Origin: Osedax frankpressi
Lineage: Eukaryota; Annelida; Polychaeta; Sabellida; Siboglinidae
DNA length: 64,000 nt
Direction: 5' to 3'
Assembly: GCA_964035775.1 (NCBI GenBank)
Contig: OZ038314.1
Location: forward strand, 7,305,731-7,369,730
Shown here: piece after piece, positions 11,610-26,061 of the stretch
Layout of the letters: every line of letters begins with the position of its first letter
Numbering within the stretch: position 1 is the first letter of the stretch
Program-made: the position numbers and the translations under genes
Notes under the pieces: generated by a model
The model's database searches: none
Seen by the model: only the letters and a program-made list of their open reading frames with translations
What the model was told of the DNA's origin: nothing

Positions 11610-14600
11610 TAGTATGTTATAACAGTATATATAATAGCAATATATGAAGGAAGTCACAAAATTAACATATAACTAGAAACTTGTGTAAATATTTGCATGC
11701 ATAATATAGTATCATTTTATACGCGAGTAGAATATCCAAAGAATCTAGAATACTAAAAATATAATAACTCACCACCCAAACACAACTGCATATTCCAACA
11801 TAAATACCCATGTAAAAGTGAAGTCCTTACGTGAAGCTCTCGACATTCTTAATGTGACACTAAATAATTATATAATAATGATTTTGATTTAAAATCAATA
11901 AATAAAAAAAACTATTTTAGTTCAATGTCCCAAAAGACAATTACCGACAATTACAACCTGAAATAAAAATCATCTAGCGATTTAGTCAAGACCATTTATT
12001 AATAGATTTGGTTTATTTTTTGTTATAAATTTACACAGAATTTTCATATGACTCTCATATGTTTTCAATTTAATTTTCAACATATTTTTTATATGATTTT
12101 AATTATTTTATGTAATTTATGATTTATATACCCCATGTCTAATACTGAACTAAGAATGATTGAATACATTAATACTATAGAAATATTGCTTGAAAATTAA
12201 CTAGAAAAGATTATTATTAAATTGCTGTAATTATTCTAACATTTCAAAAAATTTAACAAAAATAACTAACACTAACTTCAGATATTTATAGAAATATGAA
12301 ATTATATACAAACTCAATTTAAAAACAGGATATTAACTTCAATGACAAACTAAACCTCGATAAACTATTAACAGAACAAACTAAAGTTGTTTAGCTAATA
12401 TTATTATGACTTCATATTAGTTTTAAAACAACTTATTAATATATCTTAAGCCTATATATGAATTATTTTAATTCTATACTATAATACAATTTAAAATGTT
12501 TTTATTTATACAATAATTTTAAAATACATATGGTCATATATATTTTTATAATATGTATAGAATAAATACAAAATAATCCTACACATATAAATATGTATAA
12601 GCTACTATTGGCAATCGCAATACCACTCAAACAACATTACAGGTAATAATACCTAGGGGCAAACATCGCTGTAAGATATCAAGAACAATAGAAAGAATTT
12701 GAATAATTATCATTCAATAAAGAGTACAGAAATATTTCTAAAATGGGTGGTCTGCAAATCCATTAGAATAAAGAATCAGTAGGAATGGCATTTTATAGTA
12801 CGCATCAACACTATTATTTTTTAAAATAACATCAACACCATATGATATAACGGTATATCATATATATCATATAACCTATAATATATATAGCATATTATAC
12901 TATGTGAATAAGATAAGATACTAGAAAATTCTGTACTTTTATTATTTTTAATTTTTTGAACATATTAAAGATTTTACTGTATAAATATCACTGTGTCCTC
13001 GGAATTGCTAGATTTATTTTTCAAATATATACTACTAAACTATGTATCAGTATATGAAATTGTTAACTAATTTTTAGATTACTTATAGCAATTTATATTA
13101 TTAACATTGGCGGTTAGTGAATAAAATTAATAATAATTAGAAATCATTTTTTTATAAAAAACTTATATAAATTTGTAGATATTTATACTTTAAATATTTA
13201 ATATTAAAATAGAAATTAGTAACAATTATTTATATTTGTTTACTATATTTGAAAAAAAGAAATTTAATATTTATATTTGTTTTTTTTTATTCAGAATCTT
13301 TTAATTCATAATTTAATAGAATAACATATATTCAAAATGCTTCCTATATAAATAACTTATTATTAAATTGCCAACATATATTTTAATTATTTACATGATT
13401 AACATAACAATGAGTTATTATATAGAATAAAATAATATCACTGTTTATAATATCACACTACTATTTAGAATTGTTATAATTTAAAACAACACTATTAGTC
13501 ACAAAGGTAATAAATCGCAATTTACCTATTTAAGCTAATAATATTACAGAAAAGACATAAAATAGCGTAGACAATACCCGAATAATATAACTGTCTCATA
13601 TAATAGTTATTTTTATATCAATGAGCAAATATTTCTGAATTTAATTAATCGATTATTTTTATATATTGCATTCGAAATTATAATATCAACAATAACGACT
13701 AAATATTTGATATACAAGCCTACATATTTACTGTATATTATATAATGTTTAATGAATCTAATTTGACTAAACAATAATTCAAATAAAATAAGATATTTGT
13801 AGTTAGTATTTAAAATAAAAATTCTATATGTGAAATTCTATGTGTAATATCTAAATTCTACTAACAAACATATTATTTCTGAATTTTTCTTTTAAATTTT
13901 GGAAATAGATAACTTCACCCTTAATTTGCTTGGGAAATCTCTGAAACCAAATTATAGACGAGACGGAATTTAGAATACATTTCATCTCCGCAGTTTCACC
14001 AACCATTCTAGCTATATCAGAGGGTCCCTGTATTCCTAAAACAGAAACTGCAAAAGAGTATATTATAATATGCTTATCGTTATAATAAGGATATGATTTC
14101 ATGCATACTTTGATAATTAAAGTATTTAAAAACTATATTTTAAGATGTGGATAATAAGTTGTGGACAACAACACATTTTGGATAAAAAACAATAATTCTG
14201 ATTACTATAAAATGTATGCTTGTAAACTAAATTTAATAAAAACATATATAATTATCAGAATTTAAATATACTGCAAGATTCTTGGTAATTCTTGGTAATT
14301 CTTTTCAGTTCTATATAACAGAATTACTTCTGTATATTAATGAAGATCTATTTATTAGTGCTGCTGTATTGCTATTTTCTTTTTCAGTATTATATTATTA
14401 GTTAGTTATTTTTTATAACATATTATTAGGTATTAGATTATATTTGATGATTTATTAAGCATTTTATTATTTGGATTAATATTTAAATAAATTACTAAAA
14501 TCATCATTTAATTAATAAAACGCAGAATGTTAAGGTACACATTGTAGTATATGTCCAGGTAGGGAAATTATTGTTATTGATATTGAGTAAGTCCTATTAT

Positions 14601-17491
14601 ACATAGGATTTAAATAAAGCTAACATTTACTTTTAACTGCAAATGGCACCAAACCGTGATATTACAAATGAGATAGAAAAAATAAAATATAAATAATGTA
14701 AAAAAATCAGATCATAAATATTTCAATTAAATATTTTAATTTAGTTCAGTATTTATTCCTAAGTGTTTAATTTATTTAGTTTAGACAGTTAATATATATA
14801 TTTATGTTAGCATAAACTAAATGTATTATATTATATTTATAAACTAAAAATCATATTTTTGGTTATAAAATAAAAATTAGTTAATAAATTTAATAAAAAG
14901 TTATTTATTAAAACACAAGTTATTAATAAGTTATATTTACAAAACATATATTTAGACTTGTATTCTTACATTATTTCAGCTAATTATCATTGAATTTAAA
15001 TAGTTAACAATTGTAGGATTTTAATTTTTTACACTTAATCAATATATTGATAATCATAGCATTCAATAACAAAAATCCTTAGTAATTTACTAATTAAAAT
15101 ATATCCTAAATCAAAGTATTATGTGTAATGGAAGCTATTTAAAATACATTTTATATTAAATATGTTTAAAAAATATTTAAAATATATTCAATAATTAATA
15201 GAAATACATATAATTAATAGAGATACATATAATTAATTGACACAAATATAATAATATAGAGATACATATATTGTATCAAATAATAATAATTAGAAGGTAA
15301 TAAAGAATTTTTATATATAATAACGTAATTAACCCATTTTAATTAATAACTTAAATTAATAAATTATTACTATCTAAATAATTAAAATAATATTTATGTA
15401 ACATATAAATTTCTAATTGTCAGTGAAATATTTCCAAAATGTTCTAAATATTATTTATAACATATTCTGTGTATATTTTATATCAACCAAAACGTAAAAA
15501 ATCGTTTTTGTAAATAGATTGTTTGTTTATATTTATAAACATATTAGTATACAGGTGAATTATAACTATATGTGTAAATTATAATTTATATATAGCGTCT
15601 ATGAATTATCCTATAATATACTAATACTAAATGTTTAATTTTATAATTATTTCACTAATTTCTTAATGCATTTATGTGTGATATCTTATTTAATAATTTA
15701 ATAATATTAAATAATTTATTAATTATTATATAATTTTATAATACATTTTATGACATATTTATTTTAAATAGAAAAAGTCTATATGTATTGTATAAACAGT
15801 TTAGTAACGTAATAGTTTATCATGAACTCATATGAATTATTTTAAGATTATTTTATAAATATATATAAAAAATAATATAAAATTTATAATAAATTATATT
15901 AATATTATATTAAATAATTAAATTACGGAAATATTTAATATGTTTAAAAGTAGAACATCTATTAATATTAATAATAAAGTATAATATTAATGATAATATA
16001 AAGAAATACTATTATTTTATTACTAGTATAACTATCTAAATTATAATATTGTATATTTCTATTATTTATAAATAATTTTACTAAATTCAGATAAAATCGT
16101 CAGCTAAGTGTTATTTAAAAATTCAATTATTATATTATTACAACATACCTATCAGTAATAAAAGGTAATATGGTTCATTAAGAATATTCATAGTTTACTT
16201 ATAATATGTACAATTGTTGTAAACAATAAATGAATTTTGTTTTAAAGTATTAATCCGCTTTTTGTTTGATATTTATTTACAGTTATTTAATTCCTTTATT
16301 TACAGTTATTTAATTATTTATTTACAGGATTTAATTATTCGAAATACTGTTGCATTATGGGAATATAATATTCCCATGAGTTACGCATGAGTAATCAATC
16401 TAATTTGAAAACATTGTAACTGTTTACAAATATATATTTATTTATGATATATATATATGTTTGTATTTCGATAGATAATATATATGTCTATAATAGATTA
16501 GTTAAATAGTAAATTAGTATATACTAAATGTATTATAGTGTATAAAATATCTTGCACGGAGCTTTTAATATGCAATACATATTATATATAAATGACTTTA
16601 TATAATTATATTTTTAAGAATTTACTACATGAAATTCCTATTATATTATTTTCTTATATAAAATATCGTTTCGTTTCAGAATTATGTTTTTGATGAACAA
16701 TTAAACAGATATGTTAAGATATTAGAGACCTCATATCCATGATCATAAAATATTAAAATGACTATATATAACGCGAGAAAAACAAAAAAGATATATAATA
16801 AAAGTCGTAAAAACTATAAAATTATAGTTGATGTTAAGACATAGTCAATATATTGAGATACAAATAATTAAAAAGTAAATTAAAAATAGTAACATCAAGA
16901 TTTGAATAAATTGTTAATTATCGCTACTTTCACTTCAATGATACCCTCGTATTACTATTATCCTGTCTTTATCATGTATTAGCTCTAATTTATTTTATTT
17001 TATCAATAGGGACATATCTCTATTCTATAGGATATAAATATTAATTATAATCAAAATACATTTTGGGATATAGCCTGATATTATAATATACTTATATATA
17101 GTATAATATATAATGAACACTTCTGAACACATGTATTACTTTTTCATAGGCTTTAAATTTACTGACTACTTTTAAAAGCAGGTTCTAAGGAAAAATGGGA
17201 TGGCAATATCACATATTAACTTTGAATTTACTTTATCGATAACAATATCTGGTATTAATTAATCTTATTTATTTTTTATTGTACATGCCGAAAACTATTA
17301 TAATGAGTTTCTTTTAACATAAGTATTTATTTATCATAAATAACAACCTATATTTAAATATAAGGTAACATTAAAATAGTCTTATTCTAAAATAAGTAAA
17401 AGGTGACAAAAAATCAGAAAGCAAAAAAAAAACTACCTGAACCTTCGATGGCCTTATTGATATCTGCTTGTATGATATTTGCATACAATTT
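7657..17491 (-). CDS. Three-Ig-domain receptor-like gene, 3'-truncated, reading frame open
   Basis: Nine minus-strand exons join with agreeing phases: 17437-17491, 13862-14035, 11274-11474, 10452-10567, 10058-10147, 8820-8931, 8501-8718, 7884-7989, 7657-7704. Ig1 is V-set: AEMKC, the tryptophan in SIIWFQRF, and the F-strand motif DLAYYSC. Ig2 pairs VKVTCS with NYVC. Ig3 pairs DVINC with NEYTC, has KW between them, and two extra cysteines (VCAGNC). A run of 20 C in the second V-set exon reads in frame as six prolines. The last exon seen ends at a donor in phase 1, but the next exon would lie past the junction at 7545, where the EGF-LU copy begins. Signal peptide, transmembrane segment and tail are not visible. 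Likely a cell-surface or secreted recognition protein; the family was not identified. Confidence 0.75.
9039..9361 (+). repeat. 12-bp minisatellite (CATTATTCCTCT)n in an Ig-gene intron
   Basis: About 27 units lie in the intron between Ig exons 8820-8931 and 10058-10147. Because the period is a multiple of three, both strands read open, which yields spurious repetitive translations. The variants CGTTATTCCTCT, CATTATTCTTCT and one CATTATTCCACT mark positions within the array. The next unit has the same array about three units longer (23454-23815). Confidence 0.93.
11404..11423 (+). repeat. Poly-G run (20) inside the V-set exon; poly-C on the coding strand
   Basis: The run lies within exon 11274-11474 of the minus-strand Ig gene. 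With 20 bases the frame passes from IHT through six prolines into NKVDSLNGSL, keeping the V-set domain whole. The homologous run at 25860-25875 has 16 bases and breaks the frame. Runs of this length are also error-prone in sequencing, so both lengths need confirmation. Confidence 0.9.
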
Positions 17492-20005
17492 CTTATATAT
17501 AACAAGTTAGTTTATCTAATTATTATTATATGAATCTAAAAATCAAGAACAAATGGAACTATAATTCCTAACACTGTATTTATTAATTTTTAAAATAATT
17601 TCCAATCAAATGACACATCAATTATATATATATATAAAATGTATATATTATATTCTCGTTATAGATCATTATATTGGACTTGCTCCTTCAGTATACACAT
17701 ATGCAGGAGTAAATTGGATATTGAGTACAGATCATTTGACATGTTATGTTCTTGCTATTAACCTTAGTATGTCGTTATTTAGTTGATAACACATTGATTT
17801 GCAATTTGTCATACATGGAATAGAAATTCATATTCAATAAAGCAACTTTTGCTTAATTTGTCGATTGGTGCTGGATTTACTTTAACTGGTATTGCATGTA
17901 ATATTAGGTAACATTTACTTATACAATAGTTCCAAATTGGAATAATTATTGATTGTTGTTTATTGTGTATTACCCTGCATCATTAGGCGATAATATTATT
18001 AAACCTCTCCCAATGTCATTACCCACCATTGGAGCAATGGTGGCTAATCAACGAACTTTAGATCTCTAACTACTAGTCGAAGATATTTCATCCTCTTGGC
18101 TTGAATATAATAGATGTTATCAATACAAATCTATGATTTCTGTATCTGTATTTATTGAAGCCTGACTTTTGATTTTAAGATGCAAATATTCAACGCTTTA
18201 CAGATATATCGGCATCATGATGTCGATTAACATTAACACTGGGCTATATGCATATAGCCCAATGTTAATGTGTTCAGATAGAAATATATTTTCCGGAATA
18301 CAATTGTCTTCACCAGCAACAGTATATACAGTTTTTCTAACTGGTGTTTTGTAATTATTTCTAAATAATCACACATATATGATAGTAACCGATGTTATTA
18401 TCTAAATATTTGAGTCCTGGTTTAAACGAAAATCACTAATTCATCAACTTTTCTGCAAGTATGGAAAAATTATTTTAATTATTTAAATATTATTTTTAAA
18501 TATTTACAGATATATATATATTATATATACATTATATTGTTCCTTTTATTAATTAAGAACATTGCATATTTATGTAGGCTACCAGATCTGAGGTCATATT
18601 TTAATTGGTGTATATTAATTTCTAAATAAAATATATACATCAGATAATTTACATCATAAAATATAATTTCATTTTTATTATGTAATTAAAAACCTAAAAT
18701 GAGCTGTATAGTTTCCTGGGAATTCCAAAGAATATAATTGTACCTTAAGGTACAACTATTTAAGGTCGAGAGTTAAGTACAGTTTAGGCGAATTTAAAAG
18801 GTATTAGATAAATGGTGCCTTTTTAAAAATAGATACTATGAGTTATATTACAATTATTACTAGGTCAATATAGTTTGTTAAACCTTTTTGCAGCAATAAC
18901 TTTTACGATTGGAGTAATAGATGTTACGTTGTTAATATTATTATAATAGCATATATAAAGAATAAAATTAATATTATAAAATATGAAAACCTATATAATT
19001 CTCAAGATAAACATTTTTAATATTTCCCGTACACCATCGATAATAATATGTTAATAAAGGGTATATATAGGGTATACATAAATGTATATATAGGCACATT
19101 ATATGATGTAATCTATGATAATATAATTATAAATTATTACTATCTAGACATTAGTATTACTTGATATAGAAATACTTGATACGGAAAAATTGCGCTATTT
19201 TAATAACAAGTAATACACTAAGATTACAGATCATTTTTAATAAGTTCAGCTATATTTTAATATATATCTTTAGTGGTTTGATATATTATTTTATAGCTAT
19301 TTAAATATATATATATATATATGGGTGTATATGTATAAATTGTAAGCAATTTATACGATATACTATTATAGTATTACAGTATAGTATAGCATTGCATATA
19401 TTATAGCAATATAATTATTATTAAATCAATAATATATTTAATTGCAGGATTATCCTATAGAAAACAATTAATGGAATATAAATTGGAACTGTTCGAAACT
19501 AAATAATATAATAGAAGTTTTAGAGGATACCCATTAGTTTATTCTATAGAATAAATTATAATTCATAATTCTAATTTGGATGGTCTAATTAACTATGGAT
19601 TAAATGAAGTTTACATTGCGATAGTCATTTTTTAATGTAAATTAAATTTTAGTTATAAATATATTAAAAGTATATACTTTATAAAATATATTATAAATTG
19701 AATATAATATGTAAACTAAATTATACACACAAAAATGGTAATAGAAGATCTCCTACTCGTGATTATTTATATATCATAAAATAATATCTATTAGGGGAAT
19801 TTTAAACATAATTTTATCGTCATGGTAATTTAAAATTAAAAAAAATTTTGTTTATTCAATTTATTATTTATTTTTAAATTACAAATAATTTGATGTTAAT
19901 TTTTATAAAATATATAATAATTATGGAAAATAATGAAATATACGAGAATTATGACAAGTATGTTTATTATATAAGTTAGTTACATAATTAGGATAAATAT
20001 GATAC
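17492..20005. promoter_or_regulatory. Intergenic region between the head-to-head Ig and EGF-LU genes
   Basis: The Ig gene runs leftward from about 17491 and the small-protein and EGF-LU genes run rightward from about 20006. The 5' ends of both must lie in or near this stretch. It holds the unidentified coding-like patches and the 40-bp palindrome (18231-18270). No TATA box or initiator could be assigned because the DNA is AT-rich throughout. The Ig signal-peptide exon has not been found and could also be here. The call as a shared promoter region is inference from gene orientation. Confidence 0.3.
18231..18270. repeat. 40-bp palindrome, copy 2
   Basis: Same sequence as 3816-3855, unchanged in this unit. 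The third copy is at 32683-32722. Confidence 0.85.
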
Positions 20006-20379
20006 ATGTATTCATCTACATTTCCAACCGAGTTCAAAATGACAGATACCTCTAAATACAATACACATACTGGGTAATATAGGCTTATTGTAATCCGTTA
20101 TAGTGATGAATATTATAGCTTATACATTACTGGCATAGCAAGAAAACCAACTCAAGTGATAAATACGACACACCGGATGACGTGGAAACTGTGGCTTATG
20201 AAACTTGTAATAGGACAAAGGTGGTGGTTCGCCGAAAATCTGAATGCCAACCCTATAAAAGCACCGATAACCAAGTCTACTCGAAAGTTGGTCAAGAGAC
20301 CACGTCCATTAAAGTCATGGTACTGAGTATGTCTGCAGTCGTGATACTGGCCGGATTAATGATTGTTGTTCATAGTTAG
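20006..20379 (+). CDS. Candidate small C-terminally membrane-anchored protein, copy 2
   Basis: Identical in the two proposed exons (20006-20073 and 20139-20379) to the copy at 5591-5964, with the same 65-bp intron, hydrophobic C-terminus and stop just upstream of the EGF-LU exon 1. The same doubts apply: the intron is very short, the first exon is unsupported by any known family, and the last exon could instead belong to a larger gene. Confidence 0.36.
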
Positions 20380-20393
20380 TGTTTTCTTTTATG

Positions 20394-21679
20394 CAGATAT
20401 ATGCTACATCGGTTACAATTTGTTTACTATATGCAATATATATATACTAGTCACGTAGCTTCTAGACAAGGCAAAAGTATTCTTCAATTCGTTTACTATA
20501 TGCAATACATATATATACTAGTCACATAGCTTCTAGACAAGGCAAAAGTATTTTTCAATTCGTTTACTATATGCAATACATATATATACTAGTCACGTAG
20601 CTTCTAGACAAGGCAAAAGTATTCTTCAATTCGTTTACTATATGCAATACATATATATACTAGTCACATAGCTTCTAGACAAGGCAAAAGTATTCTTCAA
20701 TTCGTTTACTATATGCAATACATATATATACTAGTCACGTAGCTTCTAGACAAGGCAAAAGTATTCTTCAATTCGTTTACTATATGAAATATATATATTA
20801 TCACATTCAGGCAAAAATCATACACATTTTATTTATTACTTAAAGTATCATAAAGTAATTTTATAAACTGCACTTTGAATGTATCAGCTGCGGTGGTCTG
20901 TAAGAATTATACCACTACACTCCTCCGTTGTAATTTGATAACTTCCTCCCGTAACTGACTGTTTGCAGTCTACCTAACTCCAAATAACTGCGAGGAGTAC
21001 AGCGAGGAGTGTGCGCACGGCGGAACTTGCTACGAACACAGCGGCTCCGCCAGCGGCATCAGGTGCAACTGCACGTTCGGTTACGCCGGTCGCTACTGTA
21101 ATCATAGAGTGTTCGATAAAGGTTCTATTAATAATTTCATACAAAGTGACATTTTATAAACTCGAGTTTATGGTATAAATTTCTGAGGCTGAAAACTTGA
21201 AATTATCAAATCCAATTATAATTTGTAATAAATAAAGATACTTACAGTTTTACTTATTTTATATTTACACCTTCAAAACAATCCGCAAAGGAAAGAAAAG
21301 AATGTGCTATTTCGGAACCTGTAATCGCAAAAACTATGAAACCGACTGCAGAAGTTCAAAATATCTAAAAAAGCTAAATTCGTTGGAGTGTCCGGATGAG
21401 GACTACTACTGCTCGGTGAGTAGTTCCTAATAGCTTGGTACTTTAAACATAAACTTACATAATGAAATGAATGAGACGAGTATAGTCCATGTAATTGTTA
21501 TACGCTTTCACGAACCAAATTCAGATGTCTGTGTACTCATTCGATAGTCATTTATAGAGTCTGCACGGGTGTGGAAAACTTTTAGATACGCATAAAAGTG
21601 GAAACGTCTCATGTAAATTTAACCATTCGGAGAGTCAGCGATGAAATCAAATGCGAGAATATTCTAAAAATATACTTAG
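20394..21679 (+). pseudogene. EGF-LU gene, copy 2, broken
   Basis: Same structure and same defects as copy 1: exon 1 from 20394 is out of frame, the EGF exon (20969-21121) and first LU exon (21291-21415) are open, the second LU exon (21558-21679) lacks the same 2 bp, and the terminal exon is missing beyond the junction at 21960. One base separates it from copy 1 in the second LU exon (AAAAGTGG here, AAAAGAGG there); the intact copy also has T. Sharing of both small lesions with copy 1 shows they arose before these two copies separated, or were spread by conversion. Confidence 0.82.
20409..20787 (+). repeat. 71-bp tandem repeat over EGF-LU exon 1, copy 2
   Basis: Five units, identical in order and in the alternating CACG/CACA variants to the array at 5994-6372. 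Array length is unchanged between these two units, unlike the 12-bp minisatellite, which argues for very recent separation of the two copies. Confidence 0.85.
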
Positions 21680-23453
21680 GTGAGAATTGACTTTTCTACT
21701 ATTTGTGCCATTTTCTATGATTCCACTAAATAACATACATTGATTTTTCCATATTCCTGATTTAAATATAAATCCGTTTATCAGTTTATGTGAAATAGAA
21801 TATTTTTGTTCTTATTAGAGAATGATATCTTACCTTTATACACAATTAGTCACTATACAAATTATATTACTTGTATTACCTAAATAATATTTGTTTATAT
21901 ATTATTAAAGTAGCAAGCTAGGTTTATACGTAATAAAACAATATTACATTTATATTTTATGTGCAACTAATATTATTGTATTTCTTGTTTTTAATGTTAA
22001 TGTTGATAACAATGTAATATGATATACAAAGGATATCAATTATTATATATTAATATATTGTGATTGCTAACCACTCTTTACATTTTCACCGTCATTTCTA
22101 TTTCCAGAAGTTATTGCTGCTATAAATTATAATACAGACCTTCAATGAAAATATATAAATCTACATAATATCTCTATTCTAATATTAGATATATATTTAT
22201 CATTAAGTTTCCATGACAAAATATAAACTAGTGTATTTTATAACTGTATTCATTATTAAGAACAAATGAATTTGGCTGTCGATATTGTTTCGACTAACCG
22301 ACGCTAAACTTGGCGGTAACTGATTTCGACGTTGTAGAGCCAGACGACGAAAATATAGTGGCCTCACATGTGTACTCATTTTCTCCAATGTTACCTGTTT
22401 TCAACTGCGGTATTATATTAGCAATTAGAGGATATGCAAAGTAAGTTATGGTTAGATAGCTACGTTAGGGTAGCAGAGGTAGAATATTTGGTTATTGTAA
22501 GTTATCCAATAGGGTTAGAAAAGGTATATAATAGGTATTAGAATGTGGGGTTAGAGTGATTATTGTTTAAATTTATGAAGAGTGTGGGAATTCTAACGTT
22601 GAGATAGAGTATAGATTTATAATATGTTATTATATAACATTATATAACATATGTTATTATAATATGGTATAATACTAATGTAAGATTCAACCTATTCTTG
22701 GAGTTAAAATACGGTGTTAGATTAGCGGTTTGAATACAGATATGAGAAATCATAATCTGATGGACATAAATAAAGTTTTAGAGTTGGGGTTATAATAGTA
22801 GAGGGGTTAAATTTAGAGGTTAATAGTTAATATGAGTTAGAGGTATAAGAAAAAAAGAAAAATCCATTAGGGTGATAAAAATGCCAGACATCTTCGTAAG
22901 TTAGATAAAACTAACCTCAAGTAAGGAACCCGATCTTGGGTCATCACAATTTCCTGCACACACTTTGACCGACCACTTGTATTGAGGTTTTGGCCACCCA
23001 TCAGATGTACAATTGATAACATCTCCGACTTTATAAGAATCCAGATTTGGAGAGTAAATCACTTTGGTGATAGGTTCTAATGGACGGATGATAGGATGAG
23101 GGGTGTATCTTATAGCTCTCATGTATAATCCCACTGTGTAGGGTGGTGTTCATATTGAGAGTGATATCCTATATGTATGAAGAATTAAAAAAGCGAGGCT
23201 TTCCTTAGCAGATACGAAAGGTTAATATGCTAACGTGCGACTTTGAAAGATTTTGATATATAGTCTGAAACTTTTAGAAAATTTTGTTTCAATCGACATA
23301 CATAATTCACTTCTTTGTCTTGGGATGACACTTTATGATTCGCAATCTACAGAAGACAATGAGTAGGAGAGATAAACTTTTTATAAATAACTACTCATAA
23401 CAAAAATATAAAATGTTTTAATCCGCTAGAACTATTGAAATCATTTAAATCAT

Positions 23454-23815
23454 TATTCCTCTCATTCTTCCTCTCATTATTCCTCTCGTTATTCCTCTCG
23501 TTATTCCTCTCGTTATTCCTCTCGTTATTCTTCTCATTATTCTTCTCATTATTCCTCTCATTATTCCTCTCATTATTCCTCTCATTATTCCTCTCATTAT
23601 TCCTCTCATTATTCCTCTCATTATTCCACTCATTATTCCTCTCATTATTCCTCTCATTATTCCTCTCATTATTCCTCTCATTATTCCTCTCATTATTCTT
23701 CTCATTATTCTTCTCATTATTCCTCTCATTATTCCTCTCATTATTCCTCTCATTATTCCTCTCATTATTCCTCTCATTATTCCTCTCATTATTCCTCTCA
23801 TTATTCCTCTCAGGC
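23454..23815 (+). repeat. 12-bp minisatellite (CATTATTCCTCT)n, longer allele
   Basis: Same array as 9039-9361 with about three additional units, including a second pair of CATTATTCTTCT variants near 23530. The internal gain looks like duplication of a block carrying those variants. It lies in the Ig-gene intron between 23347 and 24509. Confidence 0.93.
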
Positions 23816-25859
23816 TTTAATAAAATTATAATATAATCATTAATATCACGACTTTGAATAATTGAAATATGTTAATTAATAAGTTTATCTAGTTGTATGG
23901 TCATCATTGAGAAAGATTTATCATATTATTTATATAAATACCATACTATCAAACTCATAAACTAGACATATAAATGTATATAATTATAATCAAGTACAAT
24001 TAGTCTATTCTGATATCATATATACAATATTATAAATAATTAATTTATATTCCATTCATATCGTTTAAATTATATATTTTATTCCCATATTAATCTAAAA
24101 TTATGATTTCCCCATAGGTTCATATGAAAACATTCAGCAAACTAATGTAAAAAGATAAGAAAATAAATAAATTATAATCATATTTAGTATTACAAAATAT
24201 TGTTAATCATAAAATAATACTTAAGTTGTAAATAACAAAAACTAATTATGTTAAATCATAAACTATAATTATTGTTATTATTTACAAATTAAGTATTTAT
24301 AATATGCTTGATTTATATTAATTATTGTAACCTTTAAATAACACACAACCATATGATATTTTTAAATATATTAATCATTTAAACAATCTACAATGTGTAA
24401 CCATACTATTTGAAGTTGAATGAAGATAAACAAAACCTAATGGATAAAGTCAAAGCATATACTAATACAAATAAGTATTGATAAAAGTGTAAATTCAACT
24501 TCTACTAACTGAATAGATAAAGGCAGGATTTATTTTTCCAGGACGCTCATCAACAGAGTATTTAGACAGTAAGGTGCGTTCATTGGCCGTAATGGTCAGC
24601 TGAGGTGTAGATCCCATTATTTAGTCTTTTTATTTTATATAATGGAGATATGAACAATTAATTAATATACGATTGTAAAATATAGTATAAATAATACAAA
24701 AATTGTGACATAGTTATTGTTAGAGTAAAAGAATAAAATAAAATAATGGATCAAAGGTAAATTGGATATCATTTAATGGAATAACGTTTTATAAATAAAG
24801 TTAATTTGAACATTATCAAATCTCTAGTAGCTCATTAATAAATGAAACGTGTACAAACAAACTCTACATTGGTTCAATTGCTAACATGAGGGTAATTTGA
24901 TACGTTCAGGCCGGGAATGACGTAGAAATATAGAGAACATGTTACCTTCACTGTATTGCCAATCTTTAGGAAACTGGGAGCAGAAGAATTACCAACTTTT
25001 GCAACAAGTTGAAGGTCGTCTATAATTTAATGAATATATTAATGAAACAAATAACTGTTATTTGTTTATAACATAATATAATATTATAGTTATTATAATT
25101 AAGTTATTATATTTGTCTATTGTAATCATACGCGATGATAAATATATATTTATAAAATACATATATATTATATTTTAATATTAATATATAATTATTTATA
25201 AATGATATATTTGTTTTACGAACAAATATGAATATATTAATATATTCTATGTTGTATTGGAATGTTCATTTAAGATATCTATTATAATAATCAGCAGAAT
25301 GTTACAATTTACAAAAGAAAGTCAATAAATGGTGACACATGTAAATCTTGTATTTGACTTATTTGTATTTAATGTATATTTAAAATATCTCTAGTATATA
25401 GCTAAGTAGGTTAATGTGTATTGGTTATCAAATATATATATATATATATATATCAATTTCTTATTATATATATTATAATATATAAATTAATTTCTTAATA
25501 AAATATATATATTTAATAATAAGTAATAATATGCATGGGGATTTATATTATTTATGTTTTATTATTTATAATTTCTATAAACTTTATAAAATACATAAAA
25601 TAAACAAATAAATAAAAACTCAACAAATTAGTCAGTCTCTCATAAGTAATGAATAACCGTATAAATAGTATAATAAAGTAGTACTATAACTTTGTTTATG
25701 AATAATACATAATCAATAGAAATACTCACCCATTACATAGAGTTTTGCTGACATATCCGCCATTGTAGCTATTGAAGTATCTCGACAGGAATAATATGCC
25801 AAGTCTTGAATTCCAACTTTGCTTATAATCAACGAGCCGTTCAAGGAGTCGACCTTGTT

Positions 25860-25875
25860 GGGGGGGGGGGGGGGG
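25860..25875 (+). repeat. Poly-G run (16) in the V-set exon of Ig copy 2
   Basis: Homologue of 11404-11423, 4 bases shorter. The exon becomes 197 nt instead of 201, so its phase no longer fits the next exon. Confidence 0.9.
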
Positions 25876-26027
25876 TGTGTATCATCATCGATGGTCTAAT
25901 TTGGGTTTTATCATTTGTAATTTGAACTGATGCACATTTTATATATGTTCCCAGGTATTTATATATTCAGATCTATTATTTATATATTAATATATTTGAT
26001 ATAATTCTAACATTTAATATTTAATAT

Positions 26028-26061
<34 letters not shown>

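Larger units (their letters stand above)
7546..21960. repeat. Full 14,415-bp tandem unit (Ig gene plus EGF-LU pseudogene)
   Basis: The unit runs from the junction at 7545/7546 to the same junction at 21960/21961. I placed the junction by comparing 7500-7560 with 38700-38760: the sequences agree through position 7545 (38741) and then part completely. Differences from the neighbouring copies are few: scattered substitutions, repeat-length changes in a 12-bp minisatellite, TA runs and a poly-G run. Such high identity in noncoding AT-rich DNA points to recent duplication or recent homogenisation. Confidence 0.95.

Noticed and set aside
11775-11848. Minus-strand ATG exon with a clean GTGAGT donor (begins MSRASRKDFTF)
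   Set aside because: It lies between two V-set exons whose phases already agree, and its own phase fits neither neighbour. An alternative first exon is possible but unsupported.
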